Assembly (NCBI RefSeq): GCF_039522365.1
Contig: NZ_BAAADJ010000018.1
Location: forward strand, 1 to 60,963
Source of the DNA: Bacillus carboniphilus
Lineage (GTDB): Bacteria; Bacillota; Bacilli; Bacillales; JC228
Length of the DNA stretch: 60,963 nucleotides
Direction: 5' to 3'
The translations under genes and the position numbers were made by a program. A model generated the notes under the pieces. It made no database searches, was not told the DNA's origin, and saw only the letters and a program-made list of their open reading frames with translations. Positions 1 through 7,745 of the stretch are shown here, in pieces; within the stretch, counting starts at the first letter, position 1, and each line of letters starts with the position of its first letter.

Positions 1-103
1 AACGATATGAATTTTTACGTCAATCATAGTTGAACCGCCGTATACCGAACGGTACGTACGGTGGTGTGAGAGGTCGGGGGTTAGTCACCCCCTCCTACTC
101 GAT
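1..103 (+). ncRNA. Group II intron, 3' end (domains V and VI), truncated by window start
   Basis: Positions 33-65 fold into a domain V-like hairpin (ACCGCCGTATACC pairing with GGTACGTACGGTGGT around a GAAC loop). It is followed by a domain VI-like stem (GGGGG, TTAGTCA, CCCCC at 76-92) and CCTACTCGAT, a typical bacterial intron 3' end closing in AT. The 3' boundary is near 101-104, so it touches the stop codon of the amidase read on the other strand. The reverse-transcriptase gene and the 5' part lie outside the window. Class C membership is inferred from similarity to the 5' end seen at the right edge. Confidence 0.8.
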
Positions 104-1047
104 TACCTTATAACTCCATGCGGCAATACAGCATGTACACCTTTAACCCCGTTCACAACCTGTGTAACCCGTAAATCCACAGCTACACTAGCCAAGCCAA
201 GAGCTTCTGTCTTTTTCAACCCGTAAAATTGTTGCATAAGTTGGACCATCTCGTCCAGTGCCACCGCAGTTGCTGCATTTAAGTCCTCATCAAAACCAAA
301 GGTTATCCAGCCAGCTGGCGTTTTAGCTCGAGGCATGTTCAACGACATATTTTCATGAACCACCAAGGTAATATCTACAAAATCCATTGGGCACTCAATA
401 GCTGTACCAGAAACCTCTCCGTCACCCTGTAAGGCATGTCCGTCCCCAATGGAGAATAAGGCGCCATCAACTGAAATCGGTAAGAATAAACTGCTTCCTT
501 TCACAAGCTCCTTACAATCAATATTCCCTCCGCAGTATCGAGGTGGGGCTGTTGGATGAACTCCAGGTTCACCAGGTGCCACTCCCATCAGTCCCATAAA
601 AGGGGATAGCCCAACATGGAATTTACGGCCACCAATGGTACAGCTTCCAGTCATAGTGACGGCATCAAGCTCCCAATCTAATTGGACAGTCTCTTCATCG
701 GCAAGACCAAGTTTTTCATTTTGCCAATTCCGAATGCCACCAGCCCAGTTTTGTCCATACCATCCAGGGGCTAGCTCATTCAATTTAACTTCCAGAACCA
801 TTCCGGGTTTGGCCCCCTTAATAGCAATTGGTCCGATAATTGGATGCCCCGGTCGCTCTTCCTTTTCACGAGAAGTATACCGGATAATGTCTTCAGATTT
901 GTCTTTGGAGTATCCCCATTTGATATCAGTAGTTGTCAGCTGGACCGTGTCACCAGACTCGACGGTTAGTATAGGCTGATAGTCTTTACTAAAGCTACCA
1001 TGTAAGTTTTGATTAGATAATTCTAGTTTGTGTAGCACCTTCATCAT
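103..1047 (-). CDS. Acetamidase/formamidase family protein
   Basis: Cytoplasmic amidase of the FmdA/AmdA family, which hydrolyses formamide, acetamide or related short amides to ammonia and the acid. The ~314 residues span the family's usual length and show its hallmarks: HPIIGPIAIKGAKPGMVLEV near residue 70, GLMGVAPGEPGVHPTAPPRYCGGNID in the middle, and SIGDGHALQGDGEVSGTAIE towards the end. AGAAGG directly abuts the first ATG, so an in-frame ATG or GTG one to three codons later may be the real start. It is divergent from nrnB. The stop codon coincides with the edge of the group II intron, so the last residue or two may have been changed by insertion. Substrate unknown. Confidence 0.88.
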   Translation of the reverse strand: MMKVLHKLELSNQNLHGSFSKDYQPILTVESGDTVQLTTTDIKWGYSKDKSEDIIRYTSREKEERPGHPIIGPIAIKGAKPGMVLEVKLNELAPGWYGQNWAGGIRNWQNEKLGLADEETVQLDWELDAVTMTGSCTIGGRKFHVGLSPFMGLMGVAPGEPGVHPTAPPRYCGGNIDCKELVKGSSLFLPISVDGALFSIGDGHALQGDGEVSGTAIECPMDFVDITLVVHENMSLNMPRAKTPAGWITFGFDEDLNAATAVALDEMVQLMQQFYGLKKTEALGLASVAVDLRVTQVVNGVKGVHAVLPHGVIR

Positions 1048-1190
1048 CCTTCTAAGTAGAATATGTTTATTTTACAGCAAATAAGAAATAACACGCTAAT
1101 TTTTCACTCGATTATCATGAATCCGTATAGTTCGTCTAAATAAAAACACACTAAACAACAGATGAAAAAAATTACAGTCGAGGGGATATT

Positions 1191-2390
1191 ATGTACAAGT
1201 TATTTACTCATAACGATCTAGATGGTGTGAGCTGCGGAATCGTGGCAAGATTAGCGTTTGGTGACAAGGTAGATGTTCGTTACAACTCAGTAATGGGTTT
1301 AGATCATCAGGTGGAGAGGTTTCTTGAGAGTGATAAGAAACACAAGGATGTACACATGTTAATTACAGATCTATCGGTTAATGAAAAGAATGCAAAAGGC
1401 TTGAATGATTACGTGAAAGAAGGAGGCAAAGTTGATTTAATTGACCATCATAAAACAGCTATTCACCTGAATGATTATAGTTGGGGACATGTGACGGTTG
1501 AGTATGAGGATGGTCGGTTAGCGAGCGCCACCTCTTTACTATATGAGTTTCTAGTGGAGAAGGATCTCCTTAAACCATCTGGGGCTTTAGAGGAGTATGT
1601 AGAACTAGTCCGGCAATATGATATCTGGGAATGGGAAAAAAATGAGAACATTAAAGCTAAACAGTTAAATGACTTGTTTTTTATGGTGTCATTGGATGAA
1701 TTTGAAGAAAAAATGGTGGCACGACTGCAGGACGCTGACCATTTTGAATATGATGACTTTGAGGAAAAGCTCCTTGAGATGGAAGAAGATAAGATTGAGC
1801 GATATATCAGGAGGAAAAAACGAGAGCTCGTTCAAACCTTTATTGGGGATTATTGTACGGGGATTGTGCATGCAGAATCGTATCATTCTGAGCTTGGAAG
1901 TGAGCTTGGGAAAGAGCATAGCCACTTGGACTATATCACGATTTTAAACATGGGTGGAAGAAAGATTAGCTTTAGAACCATCCATGATAATGTGGACGTC
2001 TCAGCCGTTGCTGGACAGTTTGGTGGTGGCGGGCATGCCAAGGCAGCAGGTTGCTCAATGAATGAGGAATCTTATGAATTATATGTGAAAGCTGCTTTTA
2101 CCATTGAGCCATTAAGACAGGATTTTACAAAGAATCACTATAATATAAAAAATTCAGTGGATGGGTCTTTGTATGTGAATAGAGAGGAAGAGGATTTTTT
2201 TATTTATGAAAAAAAGCATCATCAGTGGGTGGTTGAGCGAAACGGTCAAGCCCTCTCAAGCGTATTTCCTTCATTTGAAGAGGCAGAAAGATATATTAAA
2301 AGAAACTACTCTGCATGGCTGACACGTGATGAGCATTTCGTAGATTATCTTAAAAAATATGTAAGTAATGACAAGAAAAGAGAAGCTTAG
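1191..2390 (+). CDS. nrnB: Oligoribonuclease NrnB (DHH family nanoRNase)
   Basis: DHH/DHHA1 phosphoesterase that degrades very short RNAs (nanoRNA) to mononucleotides in the cytoplasm. The N-terminus THNDLDG and the later LIDHHKTA carry the metal-binding Asp and His residues of the DHH domain. FGGGGHAKAAG near residue 285 is the DHHA1 substrate-binding motif. The length of 399 residues equals that recalled for B. subtilis NrnB (YngD), and similarity to that protein is recognisable along the whole chain. AGGGG lies upstream of the ATG at a good distance. The next small gene follows 36 bases on and may be co-transcribed. Confidence 0.93.
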   Translation: MYKLFTHNDLDGVSCGIVARLAFGDKVDVRYNSVMGLDHQVERFLESDKKHKDVHMLITDLSVNEKNAKGLNDYVKEGGKVDLIDHHKTAIHLNDYSWGHVTVEYEDGRLASATSLLYEFLVEKDLLKPSGALEEYVELVRQYDIWEWEKNENIKAKQLNDLFFMVSLDEFEEKMVARLQDADHFEYDDFEEKLLEMEEDKIERYIRRKKRELVQTFIGDYCTGIVHAESYHSELGSELGKEHSHLDYITILNMGGRKISFRTIHDNVDVSAVAGQFGGGGHAKAAGCSMNEESYELYVKAAFTIEPLRQDFTKNHYNIKNSVDGSLYVNREEEDFFIYEKKHHQWVVERNGQALSSVFPSFEEAERYIKRNYSAWLTRDEHFVDYLKKYVSNDKKREA

Positions 2391-2426
2391 CTGCCTATAT
2401 CGCTTCCATAACAAGGAGTGGTTCGT

Positions 2427-2696
2427 ATGAATCTTGAGGGTAACATTATAGCAGGGGAGTATGATGAGGGGTTAAAAGAATTTTCCCTTCATCGAGTCAA
2501 ACACCTGACCCTAGAGTCCACTATAAAAGAAAATCAGCTTCAACTGCTCTATGAATACTTAAAAAAGCACCAGGATGAAGAAGACGGACAGATACTGACT
2601 TTGTATGATCAAATTCTTGTCCGTCTCACCCAAGAAGAGATTAACCAATTTATTCAAGATTTAGAACAGGTACAAGCGTTGTACAAGTCCAAATAA
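2427..2696 (+). CDS. Small conserved hypothetical protein
   Basis: An 89-residue, acidic, helix-rich protein with no signal peptide, membrane segment or recognised domain. The second half reads as amphipathic helices (LLYEYLKKHQDEEDGQ, LTQEEINQFIQDLEQV). I chose the ATG at 2427 because AAGGAG at 2411-2416 is about ten bases upstream; the GTG at 2418 would touch the ribosome binding site. It follows nrnB closely on the same strand, which suggests a shared transcript but not a function. Not recognised as a named family. Confidence 0.65.
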   Translation: MNLEGNIIAGEYDEGLKEFSLHRVKHLTLESTIKENQLQLLYEYLKKHQDEEDGQILTLYDQILVRLTQEEINQFIQDLEQVQALYKSK

Positions 2697-2700
2697 CTAC

Positions 2701-2741
2701 ACATTCGGGGCGTGCCAGGTACGCCCCGAAATTTGTCGAAT
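2701..2741. repeat. GTGCC/GAAATTTGTCGAA intergenic repeat with hairpin
   Basis: GGGGCGT at 2707-2713 pairs with ACGCCCC at 2721-2727 around GCCAGGT, followed by GAAATTTGTCGAA at 2728-2740. The same two-part motif recurs, diverged, near 7026, 7620, 10100, 14290, 18176, 19264 (inverted) and 40890. It is the left module of the composite elements described in the findings. There is no T tract, so it is not a standard terminator. Confidence 0.75.
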
Positions 2742-2787
2742 TGACTGATGAGAATATTCGTGATACATTTATCTCTAAATAGAGATA
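2741..2787 (+). promoter_or_regulatory. Sigma-A promoter with MhqR-type operator
   Basis: TTGACT (2741-2746) and TACATT (2764-2769) are separated by exactly 17 bases. Immediately downstream, TATCTCTAAATAGAGATA (2770-2787) is an inverted repeat with eight of nine matching arm positions. It resembles the MhqR box known from B. subtilis, where the MarR-type repressor MhqR is released by quinones and represses ring-cleaving dioxygenases. Placement over the transcription start fits repression. MhqR itself is not encoded in this window. Confidence 0.75.
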
Positions 2788-2841
2788 TTTTAATTAAAGG
2801 TATTGGTTTTAAATAAATATACACTAAACGGAGGAGAAGAA

Positions 2842-3819
2842 ATGAACCACTTAAAAGGAATGCATCATGTCACTGCGATTACGAGTAGTGCAGAAAAGAA
2901 TTATGAGTTCTTTACGTATGTTTTAGGTATGCGTCTTGTGAAAAAGACGGTAAATCAAGATGATATCCAAACGTATCATCTATTCTTTGCGGATGATACG
3001 GGAAGTCCAGGAACAGATATGACATTCTTCGACTTCCCTGGAATTCCAAAAGGCTCACATGGAACGAATGAAATTTATAAAACAGCCTTCCGTGTGCAGA
3101 CAGATACTTCATTAGAGTACTGGGTTAAACGATTCGATAGACTGAATGTAAAGCATTCCGGAATCAAACAACAATTTGGTAAGCAGACATTATCCTTTGT
3201 GGATTTTGACGACCAGCAATATCAATTAGTTTCTGATGAAAATAATAAAGGTGTCGCTTCAGGTACTCCATGGCAAAAAGGGCCAATTCCTCTAGAATAT
3301 GCGATTACGGGTCTAGGACCTCTTCATGTAAGAGTTGCGCAATTTGATTATTTTAAAGAAATGTTGGAGAAGGTTCTGCTGTTTAAGGAAATCGATCAAG
3401 AAGAATCCTTCCATCTATTTGAAGTAGGGGAAGGTGGAAATGGTGCTCAAATCATTGTTGAACATAACACAGTTCTTCCACAGGCACGTCAAGGATACGG
3501 TACCGTTCACCATGCAGCCCTGAGGGTAGAGGATAAAGCAGTATTAGAAGAATGGGATAACCGGATGAGAGGCTTTGGATTCCAAACATCGGGCTTTGTA
3601 GATCGATATTTCTTCGGTTCTTTATATGCCCGAGTTGCACCAGGTATTTTATTTGAATTTGCAACGGATGGACCTGGTTTTATGGGTGATGAACCGTATG
3701 AAACGTTAGGTGAGAAGTTATCACTTCCACCTTTCTTAGAACCAAAGCGTGAACAAATTGAACAGTTAGTACGTCCAATTGATACAGTAAGAAGTACGAT
3801 TGATTTTGTTAAAGAATAA
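2842..3819 (+). CDS. Ring-cleaving dioxygenase, MhqA/MhqE/MhqO family (VOC fold)
   Basis: Cytoplasmic extradiol-type dioxygenase of the glyoxalase/VOC superfamily, implicated in quinone and hydroquinone detoxification. The 325-residue product has two VOC modules: the first starts at MHHVTAIT with GMRLVKKTVNQDD, the second carries VHHAALRV. Likely metal ligands are the His in each half and a late Glu (FEFATDGPGF). The ATG at 2842 is preceded by GGAGGAGA; an upstream in-frame start lacks a ribosome binding site. The MhqR-like box and consensus promoter upstream support the family call. Which paralogue it corresponds to (MhqA, E or O) cannot be decided here. Confidence 0.88.
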   Translation: MNHLKGMHHVTAITSSAEKNYEFFTYVLGMRLVKKTVNQDDIQTYHLFFADDTGSPGTDMTFFDFPGIPKGSHGTNEIYKTAFRVQTDTSLEYWVKRFDRLNVKHSGIKQQFGKQTLSFVDFDDQQYQLVSDENNKGVASGTPWQKGPIPLEYAITGLGPLHVRVAQFDYFKEMLEKVLLFKEIDQEESFHLFEVGEGGNGAQIIVEHNTVLPQARQGYGTVHHAALRVEDKAVLEEWDNRMRGFGFQTSGFVDRYFFGSLYARVAPGILFEFATDGPGFMGDEPYETLGEKLSLPPFLEPKREQIEQLVRPIDTVRSTIDFVKE

Positions 3820-3824
3820 GAAAG

Positions 3825-3867
3825 GAAGCCTACTAGTCAATTGTAGTACTAGTAGGCTTCATTTTTT
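3825..3867. terminator. Bidirectional rho-independent terminator
   Basis: A perfect 13-bp stem (GAAGCCTACTAGT at 3825-3837 with its complement at 3848-3860) followed by ATTTTTTT. It lies between the convergent dioxygenase and sensor kinase genes and overlaps the end of the kinase gene. Confidence 0.93.
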
Positions 3868-5436
3868 TAGAGGTAATTGGATAATCACTTCAGTCCCAAT
3901 ATTTTCGATACTTTTAATCTCTACATTACCTTGATGATCTTTAATAATTTTCTCTGTAATCATTAAACCTAGACCCGTGCCACTATCTTTTGTAGTGAAG
4001 AACGGTTGACCAATTAACTGCATATTAGCAGAAGGGATGCCAACTCCAGTATCTGATATAGAAACTGTTGCGGTATTTTTATCAGTTTGATCGGTTTGAA
4101 TCGTAAGTGTTCCACCTTTAGGCATTGCTTCAATTGCATTTTTTAGCAAGTTAATAAACACTTGTTTTAAATGATTGGGTTCACATTTTAAAATAGTTGG
4201 TTTAGAAGATAGCTTTGTATTCAATACGATACTTTTAAGATTGCACTCAGACTCGAATAAAAGTAGGACGTCTTGGACGACATCAGTTAAATCACACACC
4301 AGAAAGTTTTGTGGTTTTGGCTTGGCTAGTAAGAGGAATTCATTAATAATTTCATTAACCCGTTTGATTTCTCCAAGCATAATAGAAGAATATTGCTTAA
4401 TCTTTTGAGGATCACGATCTATCATTTGTAGAAATCCAGAAATAACGGTTAGAGGATTCCTCACCTCATGAGCAATTCCTGCTGCAATTTCGCCAGCTAG
4501 CTTTAATTTTTCAGATTCGAGTAGTAATCGTTCAGTTTCTTTTTTTTGTGTAATATCCCTAACGATAACAAAGATAGCATCAATAGACTGCTCCTTGTTA
4601 TAGATAGGGGAGAGTGTCATTTCAACTGTAATTTCTTCTCCATCACTTCGTAGGCATTTTGTTTCAATTGCGATGAGTCTTTCTCCTTGCAGCACTTTCT
4701 GAAGCTGTTTTTTAGCTAACGGAACAATACGTTTGGGAAGGATATCAAGCTTTTCCCCAAGATTTTTCTCAATCGGTATTCCAAATATCCTTTCGAACGC
4801 TTGATTGGCTGTTAACACTCTTTCATCTTTATCAATAACAACAACTGCATCTTGGGTGTGTTGAATGATGGATTGTAGGTATTCTTGAGATAAAAAGAGA
4901 GCTTCTTTTGCTTCATTTTCCCTTTTATATGCTTGTACCCACAGTTTATTTACATAGTTTGAATAGAACAGAAGAAAGATAACGGTAAAAAGTCCAAACA
5001 AAACATAATAGATTAAATCTATTTCAGACATTGTCTCTGCATATAGTTCTTGATTCTCAGTGTAAAAATAAATAAGGAGAGATGTAGCAAGTCCTCCTGA
5101 AAAAACGATAGCCAAAGCATTTTGATATAGTGATGTCAGGATAATACCGAGAAAAATAAAAATATAGTTTATGAAATAAGGAAAAAAGTAATTGAGTGAA
5201 AAAAAGAAAATGTAAAGCCCCAATATGGTTGCGTACATGGTGAAAACGGGTGGAGCTTTGGACTTTAATATAATGACCAAACTAATAGCTATGATTAAGC
5301 CTATACTGGGCCAAATAAAGGTTTTAATCGGGTCTAATGAAAAATAAAAGACTAAATCAATTATGTAAATAATCCATAGGATTTTAATGAGTAGACCATT
5401 ACGATCCCTTAAAAGGTTGATACGCTCCATAAACAT
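3859..5436 (-). CDS. Membrane sensor histidine kinase with PAS domain (sporulation-kinase type)
   Basis: A 525-residue orphan kinase. Residues 15-160 form about six hydrophobic segments, a PAS domain follows at ~183-300 (QEYLQSIIQHTQDAVVVID ... RDIT), then HisKA with the phospho-acceptor His323 in AGIAHEVRNPLT. The HATPase domain has the N box (NLLKNAIEA), G1 (DTGVGIP) and G2 (GTGLGL). The architecture resembles the Bacillus Kin proteins that feed the Spo0F phosphorelay. No response regulator is adjacent, which fits that idea, but the target is inferred. AGAAAGG sits five bases upstream of the chosen ATG. A convergent terminator isolates it from the dioxygenase gene. Confidence 0.88.
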   Translation of the reverse strand: MFMERINLLRDRNGLLIKILWIIYIIDLVFYFSLDPIKTFIWPSIGLIIAISLVIILKSKAPPVFTMYATILGLYIFFFSLNYFFPYFINYIFIFLGIILTSLYQNALAIVFSGGLATSLLIYFYTENQELYAETMSEIDLIYYVLFGLFTVIFLLFYSNYVNKLWVQAYKRENEAKEALFLSQEYLQSIIQHTQDAVVVIDKDERVLTANQAFERIFGIPIEKNLGEKLDILPKRIVPLAKKQLQKVLQGERLIAIETKCLRSDGEEITVEMTLSPIYNKEQSIDAIFVIVRDITQKKETERLLLESEKLKLAGEIAAGIAHEVRNPLTVISGFLQMIDRDPQKIKQYSSIMLGEIKRVNEIINEFLLLAKPKPQNFLVCDLTDVVQDVLLLFESECNLKSIVLNTKLSSKPTILKCEPNHLKQVFINLLKNAIEAMPKGGTLTIQTDQTDKNTATVSISDTGVGIPSANMQLIGQPFFTTKDSGTGLGLMITEKIIKDHQGNVEIKSIENIGTEVIIQLPLKK

Positions 5437-5632
5437 AAGGCCTTTCTAAATAAATTTAAGAGCAAAGAAGTATTTTAGACGCAACTTTTTATAAGTGAAA
5501 TTATACCATAATATTCTGAAATACGGGAAATTTGATAGATTTTGTCGAAAATTATCAGGAGTTTCAGGGAATTAGAAGAAAGAGTGAAAGTTAAAGAAAT
5601 ATAAAAAAGCTGGAAATATCCTAAGAAAACCC

Positions 5633-5690
5633 TTGCGTACTATTGTAAAAACGAATATTATCATTAAGGTCTGTAAAATATGTTCGTGTA
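5633..5690 (+). promoter_or_regulatory. Promoter of pbuO with candidate PurR box pair
   Basis: TTGCGT (5633-5638), a 17-base spacer and TATTAT (5656-5661) make a good sigma-A promoter. Two CGAA cores face each other: AAAACGAATATT (core 5652-5655) and, inverted, ATGTTCGTGT (TTCG 5683-5686), 27 bases apart. This is close to the geometry of paired PurR boxes in Bacillus. B. subtilis pbuO belongs to the PurR regulon, which supports the reading. The matches are short, so the PurR assignment is tentative. Confidence 0.5.
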
Positions 5691-5701
5691 GGAGGATGTA
5701 G

Positions 5702-7015
5702 ATGCTAGATAAATGGTTCGGCCTAAGAAAAAACAATACAAACATACGAACGGAATTGTTAGCAGGGATGACTACCTTCCTAACTATGGTGTATATAGTA
5801 GTCGTGAATCCCATTATCTTATCGGATGCAGGAGTTCCATTTGAGCAAGTGTTTATCGCAACCATTATTGCTGCTGTAGTAGGAACATTATGGATGGCCT
5901 TTTTCGCCAATTATCCAATAGCTATTGCTCCAGGGATGGGATTAAATGCATACTTTGCCTATTCAGTGGTAGGGGCGAACCCTGATATTGGATATGAAGT
6001 TGCATTCGGGGCAGTGTTTGTTTCGGGTATTATATTTATTATTCTTTCCTTAACCCCTTTTAGAGAGAAGTTAGTTGAAGCAATCCCGGAAAACTTAAAG
6101 TTAGGAATCACTGCTGGGATTGGTCTTTTTATTGCTTTTATTGGATTAAGATTAACAAATATCATTGTGGCCCATCCTTCAAATTTAGTTGGATTGGGAG
6201 ATTTACAATCACCAGAAGTGGTGTTAGCCTTGATTGGCCTAGCTGTGACCATCATACTAATGGCTTTGAATGTTAATAGTGCACTTTTTTTAGGGATGAT
6301 TGCTACGGGTGTCATTGCTTATTTAACAGGAAACCTATCGTTTGAGAACGGCTTTGTGTCGAAACCCGAACAGCCAGAATGGTTTGTGTTTGGTTCCCCG
6401 ATTGATGCATTTGGCGATGTTGTAGGCTATGGTTTATACGCAGTTGTTTTCTCATTCTTACTTGTTACAATTTTTGATACAACTGGTACGATGGTTGGTG
6501 TCGCGAAGCAAGCCGGTTTTATGAAGGGGAATAAACTACCTCGTGCTAGACAGGCATTGCTTGCGGATTCAGTAGCGAAAACAGTGGGGTCCATCTTTGG
6601 TACAAGTCCAACAACCGCTTACATTGAGTCTTCTACAGGGGTTGCTGCAGGAGGAAGAACAGGGTTAACTGCTGTAACGGTAGCTGCACTGTTTGCTTTA
6701 ACCAGCTTTTTTGGACCTACGGTTGGTGCGGTATCAGGTCTTGCAGCGATTACATCACCAGCTTTAATTATCGTAGGAAGCCTCATGTTAGGAAACGTTG
6801 CACATATTAAATGGAATGAATTTGATGAAGCATTCCCAGCGTTCCTAGTCATCTTGAGCATGCCTTTAACTTCTAGTATTGCAACGGGAATGGCCTTAGG
6901 ATTCATCTCATATCCACTTTTAAAGCTAGTTAAAGGAAAAGGGCGAAGCGTCCATCCGCTTGTCTATTTATTTGCTGTTCTATTCCTAATTCAGTTGGTG
7001 TTTATTCCACACTAG
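5702..7015 (+). CDS. pbuO: Guanine/hypoxanthine permease PbuO (NCS2 family)
   Basis: A 437-residue integral membrane purine permease of the NCS2/AzgA-like branch, importing guanine and hypoxanthine by proton symport. Signature stretches include LLAGMTTFLTMVYIVVVNPIIL at the N-terminus, NYPIAIAPGMGLNAYF, GTSPTTAYIESSTGVAAGGRTG and TSPALIIVGSLM. Similarity to B. subtilis PbuO (YtiP) is clearer than to PbuG. AGGAGG lies seven bases upstream of the ATG. No purine riboswitch is visible upstream; regulation more likely depends on the candidate PurR boxes. A terminator follows. Confidence 0.88.
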   Translation: MLDKWFGLRKNNTNIRTELLAGMTTFLTMVYIVVVNPIILSDAGVPFEQVFIATIIAAVVGTLWMAFFANYPIAIAPGMGLNAYFAYSVVGANPDIGYEVAFGAVFVSGIIFIILSLTPFREKLVEAIPENLKLGITAGIGLFIAFIGLRLTNIIVAHPSNLVGLGDLQSPEVVLALIGLAVTIILMALNVNSALFLGMIATGVIAYLTGNLSFENGFVSKPEQPEWFVFGSPIDAFGDVVGYGLYAVVFSFLLVTIFDTTGTMVGVAKQAGFMKGNKLPRARQALLADSVAKTVGSIFGTSPTTAYIESSTGVAAGGRTGLTAVTVAALFALTSFFGPTVGAVSGLAAITSPALIIVGSLMLGNVAHIKWNEFDEAFPAFLVILSMPLTSSIATGMALGFISYPLLKLVKGKGRSVHPLVYLFAVLFLIQLVFIPH

Positions 7016-7016
7016 T

Positions 7017-7052
7017 CTCGGACATGTGCCAGGTTACACATCGGAATTTGCG
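7017..7052. repeat. Diverged GTGCC/GAATTTG intergenic repeat
   Basis: TGTGCCAGGTTACACATCGGAATTTGCGAA contains an imperfect inverted repeat (TGTGCC..., ...TACACA) followed by a GAATTTG-CGAA tail. It starts right after the pbuO stop codon and belongs to the family first seen at 2701. Confidence 0.6.
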
Positions 7053-7087
7053 AATGAGAAGAGAAATTGTATAAAAGGGTAAATAAG

Positions 7088-7118
7088 AAAAGGCACCCAT
7101 TGTGGGTGCCTTTATTTT
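7088..7118. terminator. Terminator between pbuO and the membrane protein gene
   Basis: AGGCACCCA (7091-7099) pairs with TGGGTGCCT (7103-7111) around a three-base loop. It is flanked by A- and T-rich runs, so it can serve both converging genes. Confidence 0.9.
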
Positions 7119-7150
7119 GGTCTGGTGTAATTTGGCTGTTTGTATATCTT

Positions 7151-7534
7151 TTATACTTGCTTTGGCTTATCTAGAAAAACTCCAACTGTTAATAAAACAG
7201 CAGCGGCAACACATAAATAAAGTCCAGATCCAGCTCCATTTATAGTTTCACCCATAAAATCAACACTTTTACTACTTAAGAATAAAATTGAACCAATGAT
7301 AGCAATAACTCCACAAATTAACCCAATGACACGGTTTAGACTAAGGCCTTTTAGAACGCGATATACAGGATAGATAAAGGGAATAAGAAGTAGGTATCCT
7401 TCTTGTTGGAATCCTGATGCAGTTCCGAATAAGCCAAGGTCAACCCAAGGCAAAAATAAAGAAATGATTGCGGCAATTGTTGAAACAACAATAAGTTTAG
7501 CGCCTAAACTAGCACTTTTGAAGCTGAAGTTCAT
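7151..7534 (-). CDS. Small integral membrane protein, unknown function
   Basis: 127 residues with about four hydrophobic segments (near residues 12-32, 45-60, 68-85 and 103-120) and a short basic C-terminus (DKPKQV). AGGAGG precedes the ATG. It is monocistronic, convergent with pbuO across a shared terminator and downstream of no obvious partner. I do not recognise a family; a membrane location is all that can be supported. Confidence 0.7.
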   Translation of the reverse strand: MNFSFKSASLGAKLIVVSTIAAIISLFLPWVDLGLFGTASGFQQEGYLLLIPFIYPVYRVLKGLSLNRVIGLICGVIAIIGSILFLSSKSVDFMGETINGAGSGLYLCVAAAVLLTVGVFLDKPKQV

Positions 7535-7617
7535 GATGTTTCCTCCTTTAGAAAATTATGACAATTGAACTATAAAATTATATCAGACCTTTCGACTAAT
7601 TTATACAAATATTTTCG

Positions 7618-7651
7618 AAATGTGCCTGTCACACCTCGAAATTTGTCAAAA
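7618..7651. repeat. GTGCCTGTCAC/GAAATTTGTC intergenic repeat
   Basis: TGTGCCTGTCACACCTCGAAATTTGTCAAA is a well-kept copy of the family first seen at 2701. It is placed just before the terminator of the ATP-grasp gene. Confidence 0.7.
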
Positions 7652-7655
7652 AAAT

Positions 7656-7704
7656 AAAGCACTACTATGACATTTAATAGGTTTGCCTTAAGTAGTGCTT
7701 TTTA
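7656..7704. terminator. Terminator of the S-box operon
   Basis: AAAGCACTACT (7656-7666) pairs with AGTAGTGCTTT (7691-7701) around a long loop. T-rich runs flank both sides. Read on the minus strand it ends the ligase/monooxygenase operon. Confidence 0.85.
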
Positions 7705-7745
7705 TTTTTATTTAATCTGTGGTTTTTTATAAGTCCTTTCTTAGG

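Noticed and set aside
635-979. Plus-strand frame inside the amidase gene
   Set aside because: It lies antisense to a well-supported gene and lacks a ribosome binding site and recognisable domain.
5440-5700. Purine riboswitch upstream of pbuO
   Set aside because: None of the conserved aptamer blocks (TATAATC..., the two loop motifs) can be found.
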